64,000 bases of DNA from an uncultured Roseibium sp. (GTDB lineage: Bacteria; Pseudomonadota; Alphaproteobacteria; Rhizobiales; Stappiaceae): NCBI RefSeq assembly GCF_963675985.1, contig NZ_OY780958.1, forward strand, positions 2,480,001-2,544,000, read 5' to 3'. Below, piece by piece: positions 24,385-35,357 of the stretch (its first letter is position 1; each line of letters starts with the position of its first letter). Position numbers and translations under genes: made by a program. Below the pieces are notes generated by a model. It saw only the letters and a list, made by a program, of their open reading frames with translations, was not told the origin of the DNA and did no database searches.

Positions 24385-24403
24385 CGGGGAGGCGAACTCC
24401 CCG
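24385..24403. terminator. Hairpin between convergent AlkD-like and DUF302 genes
   Basis: A seven-base-pair stem CGGGGAG/CTCCCCG with loop GCGAA. A second stem, TCCCTC (24345-24350) with GAGGGA (24361-24366), lies just before it. There is no T-run, so termination strength is doubtful. Confidence 0.4.
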
Positions 24404-24423
24404 AAGTCGCTGCGGAGGAACTG

Positions 24424-24915
24424 TTACTCGGCCGCTTCCTTGACGATGTCGTTCAGCAACGTATTCACATCGGCGATCGCCTTTATGGAAGCCTCGTCGC
24501 CGATTGCGGTCAAGTTGCGGTAGCCAACAACGATGGTCCCCGGCTTGTCGGCTGCCTCATAGACAAAGACCCCATAGGGACAGAAAGCGATGTTGGCCGG
24601 ATCGGCCTCCATGGCCGCACGCGACAGCACGGCGGAGCAAAACAGCATCGACTGTGCGTTGGCATAGATGTCCTTCTTGGCGCCAACATCGGCACCGGTG
24701 CGCGCCAGCATGTCGCCGATATGGGAGACATAATCGACAACCAGGCCACGGTTGACGATGGCGTTTTCCAGGGCGAACCGGACATCCTCAAACTCACCCT
24801 CGACCGTGTAGGTCGTCGTGACATCATTCGGCGGCACATCGGCTGCCATGGCCGCTGTGCTCAGCGTCGCCACCATTCCGGCAGCGAGCATCATTTTCTT
24901 GAAGAATCCAGTCAT
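24424..24915 (-). CDS. Exported DUF302-domain protein
   Basis: 163 residues. A signal peptide (MLAAGMVATLSTAAMAA) is followed by a DUF302 domain: a YTVEGEFEDVRFALENAIVN strand-helix start and the later CPYGVFVYEAADKPGTIVVG. The ATG at 24915 has GGGAGG seven bases upstream. Function of DUF302 is unknown; family members often bind small ligands as dimers. An FNR/FixK-like box lies 58 bases upstream (24973-24986), suggesting induction at low oxygen (inference). Confidence 0.85.
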   Translation of the reverse strand: MTGFFKKMMLAAGMVATLSTAAMAADVPPNDVTTTYTVEGEFEDVRFALENAIVNRGLVVDYVSHIGDMLARTGADVGAKKDIYANAQSMLFCSAVLSRAAMEADPANIAFCPYGVFVYEAADKPGTIVVGYRNLTAIGDEASIKAIADVNTLLNDIVKEAAE

Positions 24916-24972
24916 GCTATCCTCCCAATTTAGCCAGTTCGATTATCTTAAGCGAACCGGACATTCTTCTGT

Positions 24973-24986
24973 TTGATACATCTCAA
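24973..24986 (-). promoter_or_regulatory. FNR/FixK-like box upstream of the DUF302 gene
   Basis: The sequence TTGATACATCTCAA matches TTGAT-N4-ATCAA at nine of ten fixed positions. It is centred about 64 bases before the DUF302 start codon, a reasonable place for activation by an FNR/FnrL/FixK-type regulator. Confidence 0.45.
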
Positions 24987-25077
24987 TTTCTGAATACATC
25001 CGCACGAACCGGACTGCCAATCACGCTCTTGTCATCGACGATCCGACCCGAACACAAGGCGCTCTCTGCGCGCGACG

Positions 25078-25563
25078 TCACTCCGGCTTCGGTTTTTCCG
25101 TCACCACATAGCCGAGCGGCAGTTGGGTCGTGCTCTTGATCTGCTCCATCGCGAAGGTGGTCGAGACGTCCGAAATGTCGATCTTGGCAATCAGCCTTTT
25201 GTAAAAGGCATCATAGGCCTCAATGTCCGGCACGGCCACGCGCAAAAGATAATCCACCTGCCCCGCCATGCGGTAAAATTCGACGACCTCCGGAAACTCG
25301 GAGATCACATCTGCGAATTTCTTCAACCAGTCTTCGGTGTGCTGGCTGGTGGTGATGGCGACGAAGGCCGTCACCTTTACATTGACCCTCCTGGGATCGA
25401 GCAGGGCAACGCGGCCCGTGATGACCCCCTCCTCCTCCATCTTCTGGATCCGTCGCCAGCACGGCGTCGTGGACAGGCCCACCCGCCGGCCGATTTCGGC
25501 GACGGGGACGGTGCAGTCCTCCTGCAGAATGGAAAGAATCCGACGGTCGATACGGTCAATCAT
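25078..25563 (-). CDS. Lrp/AsnC-family transcriptional regulator
   Basis: 161 residues from the ATG at 25563 (MIDRIDRRILSILQEDCTVP); a TTG at 25602 would add 13 atypical residues. The helix-turn-helix reads VAEIGRRVGLSTTPCWRRIQ, and the RAM effector domain follows with VDYLLRVAVPDIEAYDAFYK. These proteins sense amino acids and form octamers. It is divergent from the rhodanese gene, which is a candidate target. Not in an obvious operon. Confidence 0.93.
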   Translation of the reverse strand: MIDRIDRRILSILQEDCTVPVAEIGRRVGLSTTPCWRRIQKMEEEGVITGRVALLDPRRVNVKVTAFVAITTSQHTEDWLKKFADVISEFPEVVEFYRMAGQVDYLLRVAVPDIEAYDAFYKRLIAKIDISDVSTTFAMEQIKSTTQLPLGYVVTEKPKPE

Positions 25564-25807
25564 GCTGGGTTCCGCATTGGCAGTGGGCACAGCAAACGCC
25601 AATGGCGCCTGATGGCCTGGATTTATGTTTCAAGGGAGACGGAGCGGATTAGAACCACTTTCTAATCCTGACCATCGATGCGCAAAATTAGATTTTTCTT
25701 CTAAGAATATCGCCGTAAATCCTTGCCAACATTCCTTTCGAATGTCAATTCCCTTGCTATCGGAGAATATTTTTCTCATTCAATGCACAACACTTTCGGA
25801 GTTTGCC

Positions 25808-26770
25808 ATGTATGGCTTCCTGCAATCTTCACTGATCAAAACGGCCGGTGCCGTCGCGGTTCTGGTCGCCGGCCTCGCTCTTCCGGCCGCAGCCGAAACC
25901 CCTGACCTTACACCGCTGGTTTCGACCCAGTGGCTGCAGGACAATCTGGACAACGAGCAGGTCCTCATTCTGGACACCCGTTCGCCGATCTCGAAGTCCG
26001 GCAAGGACGATTACCTGAAAGGCCATATCCCCGGCGCGATCTGGAGCGAATATCCGGGTTACTGGCGCACGGAGCGCGACGGTGTCGAAGGTGTCCTCCC
26101 GTCGGTCGAAAAGATGGAGGCCGTGCTCTCCGAACTGGGTGTTTCGGACGAAAAGGCCGTGGTGATCGTTCCCGACGGCAAGTCCAGCCTCGAATTCGGC
26201 GCAGCGACCCGTATCTACTGGACATTCAAGTATCTCGGCCATGAGAATGTCGCCATTCTCGACGGCGGCCAGGCGGCGTGGGTTGCTGAAAAGCGCCCGC
26301 TGGACACCGGTAACGTCGTTCCGGTCGGCGATCTTTTCGTTGCCGAACCCAATGAAGCCCTTCTGGTCTCAACCGATGACGTGGCGGGTGGCCTCGGAAG
26401 CAAGGCCGTTTATCTCGACGCGCGCCCCGCAAAGCAGTTCAGCGGCGCTGAAAAGCACAAGGCTGCGACCCGCTTCGGCCACATCCCGGGTGCCGTGAAC
26501 TTCGATCAGGACATGTTCTACGACCGCAAGACCAACCGGTTGAAGTCTCCGGCGGAGCTGACCGCCCTGGAGCCGGCCGCTGTCAAGGGCACCGATGCGC
26601 CGGTGATCTCCTACTGCAACACCGGTCACTGGGCTGCCACCAACTGGTTCGTGCTCAGCGAATTGCTCGGCCGCAAGAACGTCACCGTCTATGACGCGAG
26701 CATGGTCGGCTGGAGCCGGCAGAAAGATCTGCCGATTTCCGGTTCTGACAAGGCTGTCGCCTCCAACTGA
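25808..26770 (+). CDS. Periplasmic sulfurtransferase with two rhodanese domains
   Basis: 320 residues from the ATG at 25808. Signal peptide cleaved near AAAETPDL. Two rhodanese domains (about 40-165 and 185-315). The second carries the catalytic Cys270 in SYCNTGHWAATNW; the first has no active-site Cys, as is usual for tandem thiosulfate/mercaptopyruvate sulfurtransferases. It would act on sulfane sulfur in the periplasm. The upstream 160 bases are AT-rich and probably hold promoters shared with the divergent Lrp/AsnC gene. Confidence 0.92.
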   Translation: MYGFLQSSLIKTAGAVAVLVAGLALPAAAETPDLTPLVSTQWLQDNLDNEQVLILDTRSPISKSGKDDYLKGHIPGAIWSEYPGYWRTERDGVEGVLPSVEKMEAVLSELGVSDEKAVVIVPDGKSSLEFGAATRIYWTFKYLGHENVAILDGGQAAWVAEKRPLDTGNVVPVGDLFVAEPNEALLVSTDDVAGGLGSKAVYLDARPAKQFSGAEKHKAATRFGHIPGAVNFDQDMFYDRKTNRLKSPAELTALEPAAVKGTDAPVISYCNTGHWAATNWFVLSELLGRKNVTVYDASMVGWSRQKDLPISGSDKAVASN

Positions 26771-26797
26771 CGGCGGTATCGCAGATGAAAAGACGTT

Positions 26798-26819
26798 GCC
26801 CGGTTCATATGAGCCGGGC
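26798..26819. terminator. Bidirectional hairpin between the rhodanese and UDG-family genes
   Basis: A near-perfect palindrome, GCCCGGTTCATATGAGCCGG followed by GC, with a single wobble pair. It overlaps the stop codon of the convergent UDG-family gene and lies 27 bases past the rhodanese stop. Confidence 0.6.
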
Positions 26820-27428
26820 GACTTCCTGTTTCAGAACCGGCAGCAGGTCGGTTTCGAACCACGGATGTTTCCTCAGCCAGGCATTGTTGCGCCAGGACGG
26901 ATGCGGCAGAGGCAGGACGGCGGGTTTGCCTTTCGCCGGTGGGGCTTCGAAATACGCCCTCCAGGCGGCAACCGTCTCCGTGAGGCTTTTCTTGCGCGCA
27001 GACCCCAGGTGGTAGCTTTGCGCATATTGGCCGATCACCAGGACCAGCTCGATCTGCGGCATGGCCTCAAACAACTTGTCATGCCAGGCCGCCCGGCATT
27101 CCGGCCGGGGTGGCAGATCCCCGCCCTTGTTATCCAGTCCCGGAAAACAAAAGCCCATCGGAATGATGGCGAGCTTGTCCGGGTCATAGAAAATCTCGGA
27201 CCCGATCCCCATCCAGTCGCGCAGCCTGTCGCCTGACGGGTCGGTAAAGGGTCGTCCACTCTGGTGGACGCGGGTTCCGGGCGCCTGTCCGCAAACACAG
27301 ATCTTCGCCGTTCGCGACACCTGCAGAACCGGCCGCGGTCCATGAGGCAACGGCTCTTTCAGAGGGCTGTCGACGCAGATACGGCAGGCGGCGATCTCCG
27401 CCCGAAGGTCCTCAAGTTTCATGTTCAT
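26805..27428 (-). CDS. Uracil-DNA glycosylase superfamily protein
   Basis: 207 residues. Features of the UDG fold: a CRIC-type cysteine start (AACRICVDSPLKEPLPHG), the active-site loop GQAPGTRVHQSGRPFTDPSG and the DNA-intercalation region LPLPHPSWRNNAWL. It matches the uncharacterised UDG-like group seen in many proteobacteria rather than Ung. The four cysteines of family 4 are not all evident. Its substrate base is therefore uncertain. Confidence 0.82.
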   Translation of the reverse strand: MNMKLEDLRAEIAACRICVDSPLKEPLPHGPRPVLQVSRTAKICVCGQAPGTRVHQSGRPFTDPSGDRLRDWMGIGSEIFYDPDKLAIIPMGFCFPGLDNKGGDLPPRPECRAAWHDKLFEAMPQIELVLVIGQYAQSYHLGSARKKSLTETVAAWRAYFEAPPAKGKPAVLPLPHPSWRNNAWLRKHPWFETDLLPVLKQEVARLI

Positions 27429-27570
27429 TCCCGGAAACTACCGACCAATTGATTGAACTTGCTCATGAATCGTTAACCACGCCTTTGAGCGTGATCTTAA
27501 GAAATGGTGAGTCAAAACCTAAGATCCAAACCTAACACGGAAAGTTTTTGCAAACCGGCACGCGAGGACC

Positions 27571-29139
<1,569 letters not shown>

Positions 29140-29182
29140 TCCGGTTAGAACCCGCTTTTTCTGACCCGTGAGGTGATCTGCG

Positions 29183-30211
29183 TCAGTCGACGCCTTTTTC
29201 CGCGACACCAGCGTCCGCGAAGGTCGCCATGCCGGAATGCATTTCGGCGGCCGCCTTGACGATGCCGGCCGCGAGTGCGGCGCCGGAGCCTTCGCCCAGA
29301 CGCATGCCGAAATCCAGGAGCGGTTCCTTGTTCATGGTTTCCAGCGCCCGCCGATGGCCGGCTTCCGCCGAGACATGGGCAAACAGGCAATGGTCCAGAC
29401 CTGCAGGATCCATTGCGTAGACCACTGCCGCCGCCGCTGTGGTCACGAACCCGTCGACAATCACCGGCACGCGCTGCAGGCGGGCGGCGATGATGAGGCC
29501 GGCCATTGCCGCGATTTCGCGGCCCCCGACCTTGCGCAGAACCTCCAGCGGATCCTTCTCGCCGTTGAGGCGGGCGACCGCTGCGGCAACCGCGTCCCGC
29601 TTGCGGGCAAGCCCTTCGTCATCGATACCGGTGCCCCGACCGATCCAGTCTTCTGCCGAACCGCCGAACAGGCCGTTCAGGACGGCGGCCGCGATCGTCG
29701 TGTTGCCGATCCCCATCTCGCCCAGGCAGACGAGATCGATGCCACCGGCGAGCGCCTCCATGCCATAGGCCATGGTGGCGGCGCAGTTGGCCTCGTCGAG
29801 CGCATCTTCGTCGGTGATCGACGGGGTCGGCATGTCGACCGCCAGATCGAACACCTTGAGGCCGAGATCGTTCGCCCGGCAGATCTGGTTGATCGCGGCG
29901 CCGCCGGAGGCGAAATTGTCAACCATCTGGCGGTTGACCGCGCTCGGAAACGCCGAGACGCCCTTGTCGGCAACCCCATGGGCCGTGGCGAAGATGGCAA
30001 CCAGCGGCCGCGTTATTTTCGGCGGCGCCTTGCCGGACCATGCCGCCAGCCATTCGGCGATCTGTTCGAGCTTTCCGAGCGAGCCTGCCGGTTTGGTCAG
30101 TTGCGCGTCCCGCGCCCGGGTCGTCTGAAGCGCCTCCTCGTCCGGACCGGGGATCGACTTCACCAGGTTGCGGATATCATCGAACGGAAGCGCGGTTTCA
30201 GACAGGGGCAT
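29183..30211 (-). CDS. cobT: Nicotinate-nucleotide--dimethylbenzimidazole phosphoribosyltransferase CobT
   Basis: 342 residues from the ATG at 30211. It makes alpha-ribazole phosphate for the lower ligand of cobalamin. Family motifs: QLTKPAGSLGKLEQIAEWLA, FATAHGVADKGVSAFPSAVN, LGEMGIGNTTIAAAVL, and the C-terminal DFGMRLGEGSGAALA with the catalytic Glu. Divergent from cobS, 170 bases away. I see no cobalamin riboswitch in the space between. Confidence 0.96.
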   Translation of the reverse strand: MPLSETALPFDDIRNLVKSIPGPDEEALQTTRARDAQLTKPAGSLGKLEQIAEWLAAWSGKAPPKITRPLVAIFATAHGVADKGVSAFPSAVNRQMVDNFASGGAAINQICRANDLGLKVFDLAVDMPTPSITDEDALDEANCAATMAYGMEALAGGIDLVCLGEMGIGNTTIAAAVLNGLFGGSAEDWIGRGTGIDDEGLARKRDAVAAAVARLNGEKDPLEVLRKVGGREIAAMAGLIIAARLQRVPVIVDGFVTTAAAAVVYAMDPAGLDHCLFAHVSAEAGHRRALETMNKEPLLDFGMRLGEGSGAALAAGIVKAAAEMHSGMATFADAGVAEKGVD

Positions 30212-30381
30212 CAGCAAGGGACTCCGGTTTCAGCGGCTCTTCAACAGACCGGACTTGGTCTGGTCGTGTGGCCGATCTATAACGGCGGACTGTCAAAACA
30301 CAAGCATGAGACCGACCGGATGGATCAGCATTGCGACAAGATGGTCCAAACGCTGGGCCGAACGCTCGCCCCAACGCGGAG

Positions 30382-31182
30382 ATGACCGTGGTAACCGACC
30401 CTGCCCGGCTTCTCGCCGATCTGGCCGCCTGCACGCGCTTTTTTTCCCGCCTGCCCCTTCCAAAGCTCGGCCCCGCGGATGATCCGGATACACTTCCCGA
30501 TTTCAGGCGCATACCCCGGACCGCGCCCCTTGCCGGTGTTCTGATCGCCCTGCCAGCCGCACTCCTCGGGCTGATTCTCGGATTGACCGTCCTGCCGGCG
30601 CTGGCAACCGCCCTCATCATCGTCGGAACTCTCACCGCAACAACCGGAGCGTTGCACGAAGACGGCCTGGCGGATGTCGCAGACGGTTTCTTCGGCGGCG
30701 CTACGGCGGAACGGCGGCTGGAGATCATGAAGGACAGCCGGATCGGCAGTTTCGGCGCCCTTGCGCTGGTTGTGTCCGTCGGTCTGCGTTCCGTCCTGCT
30801 GGCGACGTTGCTTGAACGCTTCGGCGCAGGCGAAGCCATGCTTCTGTTTCTGGGCGCCGAAGCCCTGAGCCGGGCGCTGCTCGTCTGGCAATGGTCGCAG
30901 CTTCCAAGCTCCCGGCCGGACGGTCTCGGCAACCGGTTCGGCACACCCGATACGGGCGCGGCAGGTCAGGCAGCAGTCTTCGGTGCCTTGTGCCTGTTGC
31001 CATCGGCGGTTGCCCTGTCGGTGCCGGCGTTGTCGCTCGGGCTGATCCTGGCCGGCCTTGCCGCGCATGGCATCGGTCGTCTTGCGCGGGCCAAGATCGG
31101 TGGCTTTACCGGAGATGTGCTGGGCGCGATCCAGCAGGTCACGATCATCGCCTTTTTCCTGGGCATTGCCATGGTCCCTTAA
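30382..31182 (+). CDS. cobS: Adenosylcobinamide-GDP ribazoletransferase (cobalamin synthase) CobS
   Basis: 266 residues from the ATG at 30382. An integral membrane enzyme that joins adenosylcobinamide-GDP to alpha-ribazole in the last steps of B12 synthesis. Visible motifs: TRFFSRLPLP at the start, the metal-binding GALHEDGLADVADGFFGG and KDSRIGSFG..L. About six hydrophobic spans. With cobT it forms a divergent nucleotide-loop assembly pair; the rest of the B12 pathway is not in the window. Confidence 0.95.
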   Translation: MTVVTDPARLLADLAACTRFFSRLPLPKLGPADDPDTLPDFRRIPRTAPLAGVLIALPAALLGLILGLTVLPALATALIIVGTLTATTGALHEDGLADVADGFFGGATAERRLEIMKDSRIGSFGALALVVSVGLRSVLLATLLERFGAGEAMLLFLGAEALSRALLVWQWSQLPSSRPDGLGNRFGTPDTGAAGQAAVFGALCLLPSAVALSVPALSLGLILAGLAAHGIGRLARAKIGGFTGDVLGAIQQVTIIAFFLGIAMVP

Positions 31183-31269
31183 TCAATGTCGGGTAAATAT
31201 CACGATCCCAGTTGTGCTTTTGCGCCGACAAGCGTTGACTGTTCGAACTGAAACCAGAGATTGGGTCGC

Positions 31270-32469
31270 ATGTACCGCAGCTCGAAGACCAATTTCAGCG
31301 TGACGATCCGGTTCGCGGCCTTGTGCGTCGGACTGCTTCTGGTGCTTGCCGGCTGCGCGTCACGTCCGGATGCCGGGGCACTCGCCATCAGCACTTTGCA
31401 AGCGCCCGACGCGGTGACCCACGACATTCTGGTCGTTTCGACACGCGAGCGCGATGACCGTCCGGACACCTATTTCAACGGCGAACGGGGAAAAAGGATC
31501 GATTTTGCCGAAGCCACCATATCCGTGCCGCCACAGCACAAGCCGGGCGATATCGAATGGCCATCGGTCCTGCCCGGCGATCCGAAAAAGGATTTCGTCC
31601 CGCGGCAGGCCGGGTACATTGACGGATCGGCGGCTTTCACGTCCAGGCTGAACCAGAGGCTTTCCGCCCTGCCGCGCGGGCAACGGACGGTGTTTTTGTT
31701 CATTCACGGCTACAACACGCGGTTTCCCGAAAGCCTCTACCGGTTCACCCAGCTTGTTCACGATGCAGACTTCAGCGGCGTCCCGGTGCTCTTCAGCTGG
31801 GCGTCACGCGGCAAACTTCAGGATTATGTCTACGACCTGAACAGCGCGGCGATCGCGCGCGACGGCCTGGAAAAGACACTGCGCCTGATCGACAACAGCA
31901 AGGCGGAACAGATCGTCATCCTCGCCCATTCCATGGGCAACTGGCTGATGATGGAAACGGTCCGCCAGCTTTCGCCCTCTGAGAGAAAAAAGCTTTCGCG
32001 CAAGGTCCAGCGCGTTTTCCTCGCCGCACCGGATATCGATATCGATGTCTTCAAATCCCAATTGAAACGCATCGGACACCAGAGCAAGCCTTATGTGATC
32101 CTCGTGTCCCGTGACGATCGGGCCTTGAAGCTTTCGAAAACCATCGCCGGCGGCAAGGAAAGGGTCGGCGCCTATCAGAACGACGAGGAACTTGCGGAGC
32201 TCGGTGCCATCGTCATCGACCTGACAGATCTGAAAGCAACGGACTCCGCTCACCACGCGAAATTCACCCAGCTCGCCGAATTCAGCCCGCAAGTCCAGAA
32301 AATCCTGTCGCAACCGGGCGTGATGCGAGGGGCTGCGGGACGACAGAGCCACTTGGGTGCCGCCGGCAACGATCTGGGATCCTTTATCTCCAGCACGGCC
32401 AAGGTTGTCGTGACCCTGCCCGTCGCCGTGGTCACAGCGCCGATCAATCTGGCGACCGGTAATCCGTGA
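31270..32469 (+). CDS. Lipoprotein alpha/beta hydrolase, DUF900 family
   Basis: 399 residues from the ATG at 31270. A lipobox LVLAGC (Cys29) predicts a lipid anchor. The DUF900 hydrolase core includes VFLFIHGYNTRFPES (oxyanion region), VPVLFSWASRGKLQDY and the nucleophile elbow ILAHSMGNW with Ser221. The C-terminal extension (330-399) ends in a hydrophobic Val/Ala-rich stretch. Substrate unknown; probably an esterase or lipase at the envelope. Confidence 0.88.
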   Translation: MYRSSKTNFSVTIRFAALCVGLLLVLAGCASRPDAGALAISTLQAPDAVTHDILVVSTRERDDRPDTYFNGERGKRIDFAEATISVPPQHKPGDIEWPSVLPGDPKKDFVPRQAGYIDGSAAFTSRLNQRLSALPRGQRTVFLFIHGYNTRFPESLYRFTQLVHDADFSGVPVLFSWASRGKLQDYVYDLNSAAIARDGLEKTLRLIDNSKAEQIVILAHSMGNWLMMETVRQLSPSERKKLSRKVQRVFLAAPDIDIDVFKSQLKRIGHQSKPYVILVSRDDRALKLSKTIAGGKERVGAYQNDEELAELGAIVIDLTDLKATDSAHHAKFTQLAEFSPQVQKILSQPGVMRGAAGRQSHLGAAGNDLGSFISSTAKVVVTLPVAVVTAPINLATGNP

Positions 32470-32552
32470 CGAGTAATCCGTAACGGGGTCATACATGCTT
32501 GCGAGAGAGATTGGCCCTTCTCAAGCCATATTCGGATTTCTATATCAGACCC

Positions 32553-32723
32553 ATGAAATCGCCCTGCACCAAAGTCTGCCAGATCGACCAACAGACGAAG
32601 CTTTGCCTCGGTTGCTACCGCACGCTCGATGAAATCGCGACCTGGGGCGGCATGACATCCGGAGACCGCGAACGGGTTATGGCCGAACTGGACTTGCGAC
32701 GTCCCAAACGGGAGGCATCCTAA
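32553..32723 (+). CDS. DUF1289-family small cysteine protein
   Basis: 56 residues from the ATG at 32553. Four cysteines in the pattern PCTKVCQID...LCLGCYRT mark a DUF1289 protein, a small metal- or Fe-S-binding family of unknown function. It is two bases from the aspartic protease gene and probably co-transcribed with it. Confidence 0.9.
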   Translation: MKSPCTKVCQIDQQTKLCLGCYRTLDEIATWGGMTSGDRERVMAELDLRRPKREAS

Positions 32724-32725
32724 CC

Positions 32726-33436
32726 ATGGGCGGAAGCCGTTTTCGGGGACTGGCGCTTGCGATCATCGTGCTGATCATGTTGGGCGCGGTGCTTTATTCC
32801 GTTTTCGAGTTTCCCACCTCACCGGAAGAGGTGGATCTCGACACCACCGGACCGCGGATCGTCGCCCTGTCGATCCTCGCCTTCGTGTTCATGGCAAGCC
32901 TTGTCTTCGGCCAACCGAAGGTCCGCGACATCTTCCGGGGTGTCGTCTTCTGGGGCGGCCTGCTGGGCGTGCTTGTCGTCGGCTACACGTTCCGGGGCGA
33001 CCTGGTCGCAGGCGGATACCGGGTGCTGGGCGCTCTGGCTCCGGGGCTTGCCGTCAATCAGGAGGACGGGACCATCCTGGTTGTGCGCGACACCACCGGG
33101 CATTTTCACCTCAATGCGAACGTCAATGGCCGCCCTGTAACGTTTCTGCTCGATACCGGCGCAAGTGCAGTCGTACTAACCTATGAGGATGCGCAGACGG
33201 CCGGCTTCTCGACCGGCGACCTGAATTACAGCATGCCGGTCTCCACCGCGAATGGCCGGGCTGTCGTTGCGCCAGTGAAGATAAGCAGCATTCAGGTCGG
33301 CGATGCCAGCTTCCGGGACGTGCGCGCTTTCGTGGCACAGCCGGATGCCCTGGAAACAAGCCTGTTCGGCATGTCCGTGCTCGACCGGCTCAAGAGCTGG
33401 AAGATCGAGGGCGACAAGCTGGTCCTGACGCCCTAG
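32726..33436 (+). CDS. Membrane-anchored clan AA aspartic protease (TIGR02281 type)
   Basis: 236 residues. Three hydrophobic segments (8-28, 44-62, 72-88) precede a retropepsin-like domain with the catalytic FLLDTGASAVVL (Asp143) and the flap/second half ending GMSVLDRLKSWKIEGDKLVL. As in retropepsins, one Asp per chain means it must dimerise. Family members are single-domain proteases of the alphaproteobacterial envelope; targets are unknown. Confidence 0.9.
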   Translation: MGGSRFRGLALAIIVLIMLGAVLYSVFEFPTSPEEVDLDTTGPRIVALSILAFVFMASLVFGQPKVRDIFRGVVFWGGLLGVLVVGYTFRGDLVAGGYRVLGALAPGLAVNQEDGTILVVRDTTGHFHLNANVNGRPVTFLLDTGASAVVLTYEDAQTAGFSTGDLNYSMPVSTANGRAVVAPVKISSIQVGDASFRDVRAFVAQPDALETSLFGMSVLDRLKSWKIEGDKLVLTP

Positions 33437-33457
33437 ACCGCGTCTCCCGCTTATTCC

Positions 33458-34291
33458 TCACATTCCGTAGAGGCTGAACGCGAACCGGACGGCGACCAGC
33501 AGAAGAAAAATGCCGAAGAAGAGCTCCATCGTCCGATGGGGCAGCAGGTGGGCGACCTTCACGCCGAAGGGCGCGGCAAAGATCGTCACCGGAATGATCA
33601 GTGCGACGCCGAGCAGATTGACATAACCGGCGGAAAACGGCGGCAGCCCCGGAGCACCCCACCCCGCCCACATCAAGCCGATGGTGCCTGGAATGGCAAT
33701 CAGGGTCCCCGTGCCGGACGAGGTCGCAACCGCCTGATGGATCGGCCGGCCGTAGAGCGTCATGAACGTGTTGTTCATCACGCCGCCGCCGATGCCCATG
33801 AGGGTCGAGAAAAATCCGATCAGAACGCCGCAGATCGGCCGGATCGGAAAGCCCGGGATGTCGGACCCGATCCGCCAGTGCGGCTTGTTGAACAGCATGC
33901 GCAGGCCGATAACGAAGGCGATGAACGCGAAAATGCCCTTCAAACCGTCGCCGGACACGTATGCGGCGACCAGCGAAGCGCAGAGGACGCCGAACGGCAC
34001 CGGAATGATCCAGGATTTCAAGAGTTCCAGATCCGCCGCACCGCGCTTCTTGTGAGCCATGAACGAGCGAACCGAGGTCGGCACGATGATGCCGAGCGAT
34101 GTCGCCACGGAAACGTGCATGCGGACGCCTTCATCGACACCAACGGTCGTCAGGAACTGGTAAAGCACCGGCACCAGGATGGCACCGCCGCCGATGCCGA
34201 ACATGCCGGCCAGAAACCCGGCAACTAGTCCAGAAGCCAGAAGGGCCAGACCCAGACCGAGGGTTTCGCCGGTAAAAAACGAGACGTCCAA
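33458..34291 (-). CDS. Sulfite exporter TauE/SafE-family permease
   Basis: 277 residues with about eight membrane spans in two repeats. The first carries LVAGFLAGMFGIGGGAILVP and the second GFFSTLMGIGGGVMNNTFMT, the duplicated GxGGG motif of the family. Inner-membrane exporter of sulfite or small organosulfur/organic anions. The start is set at a TTG (34291) because no ATG lies near the family N-terminus; this is uncertain by several residues. Stands alone, convergent with the protease gene. Confidence 0.9.
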   Translation of the reverse strand: MDVSFFTGETLGLGLALLASGLVAGFLAGMFGIGGGAILVPVLYQFLTTVGVDEGVRMHVSVATSLGIIVPTSVRSFMAHKKRGAADLELLKSWIIPVPFGVLCASLVAAYVSGDGLKGIFAFIAFVIGLRMLFNKPHWRIGSDIPGFPIRPICGVLIGFFSTLMGIGGGVMNNTFMTLYGRPIHQAVATSSGTGTLIAIPGTIGLMWAGWGAPGLPPFSAGYVNLLGVALIIPVTIFAAPFGVKVAHLLPHRTMELFFGIFLLLVAVRFAFSLYGM

Positions 34292-34334
34292 GTTATGAAA
34301 TCCGTGTTAGAGCGCGTTGAACCTGTCATCCGTT

Positions 34335-35357
34335 TCAGGCGGCATGGTCGGCCTGACGGCTGGAAAGATCCTCACATTCATCCACGGGACTGACGGCCGC
34401 AAGGGCCTTTTCGACGATTTCCGTTCCCGCGCCGGGTTTGATCCCTTCCACGGTCAGAATCCGACGCCAGGACCGAGCCCCCGGGCGACCATGAAACAGG
34501 CCGAGCATGTGCCGGGTCATGTGCGCCAGGCGCACGTCCTTGGAAAGCTGGTCTTCGATGTAGGGCAAATAGGCCCGGACCGCCTGCCACGGAGAGACAT
34601 CCTCCCCCGCTACGCCATAGATGCGCCGGTCCACCTCGCCCAGGATCTGCGGCGTGTGGTAGGCGGCGCGGCCAAACATGACGCCATCGAGATCCTGCAG
34701 ATGGGTCTCGGCGTCGTCGAGGGTCTGCAATCCGCCGTTCAACCCAATGAAAAGATCCGGATACCGTTGTTTGAGCCGTTTGACCCGGTCGTAGTCGAGG
34801 GGCGGTATGTCCCGGTTTTCCTTGGGACTCAACCCCTGCAGCCAGGCCTTGCGGGCATGGACCCAAAGCGCATCGACACCGGCGGCCACGACCGCATCGG
34901 CCATAGCGTCGAGAGCCGTCTCCGGATCCTGTTCGTCGACGCCGATGCGGCATTTGACGGTGACCGGAATGGCAACAGCATCCTTCATGGCCCGGACACA
35001 GTCTGCAACCAGTTCCGGTTCCTGCATCAGGCAGGCGCCGAAACTACCCGACTGAACCCGGTCGGACGGACAGCCGACGTTGATGTTGACCTCATCGTAG
35101 CCGAACGCCTCGACGATCTTCGCCGACCTTGCCATGTCCGCGGGATCGGACCCGCCGAGCTGGCAGGCAACGGGATGTTCGAGATCGGAAAATCCGAGCA
35201 GGCGCTCCCGATCGCCATGGATCACGGCCCCGGTGGTTACCATTTCGGTATAAAGCAGCGCGTGCCGGCTCAAGTGCCGGTGAAACGCCCGGCAATGGCG
35301 ATCCGTCCAGTCCATCATGGGCGCGATGGAGAATTTATGTGTCTTGTATCGATCCAT
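34335..35357 (-). CDS. dusA: tRNA dihydrouridine(20/20a) synthase DusA
   Basis: 340 residues. An FMN enzyme that reduces uridine 20/20a in tRNA D-loops. N-terminal FSIAPMMDWTDRHCRAFHRH, the active-site VNINVGCPSDRVQSGSFGAC (catalytic Cys), and VKCRIGVDEQD, then the phosphate-binding IGLNGGLQTL and GVMFGRAAYHTP segments. Matches the DusA subfamily in length and motifs. A single gene, separated by 300 bases from the stress genes that follow on the other strand. Confidence 0.95.
   Translation of the reverse strand: MDRYKTHKFSIAPMMDWTDRHCRAFHRHLSRHALLYTEMVTTGAVIHGDRERLLGFSDLEHPVACQLGGSDPADMARSAKIVEAFGYDEVNINVGCPSDRVQSGSFGACLMQEPELVADCVRAMKDAVAIPVTVKCRIGVDEQDPETALDAMADAVVAAGVDALWVHARKAWLQGLSPKENRDIPPLDYDRVKRLKQRYPDLFIGLNGGLQTLDDAETHLQDLDGVMFGRAAYHTPQILGEVDRRIYGVAGEDVSPWQAVRAYLPYIEDQLSKDVRLAHMTRHMLGLFHGRPGARSWRRILTVEGIKPGAGTEIVEKALAAVSPVDECEDLSSRQADHAA

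Noticed and set aside
30212..30381. Cobalamin riboswitch between cobT and cobS
   Set aside because: The gap is only 170 bases and I cannot find the conserved B12-box core; nothing supports it.
34312..34336. Possible third half-copy of the repeat arm (AGAGCG... at 34313, similar near 41098)
   Set aside because: Only six to eight bases match the arm and there is no inverted partner; no more than chance.
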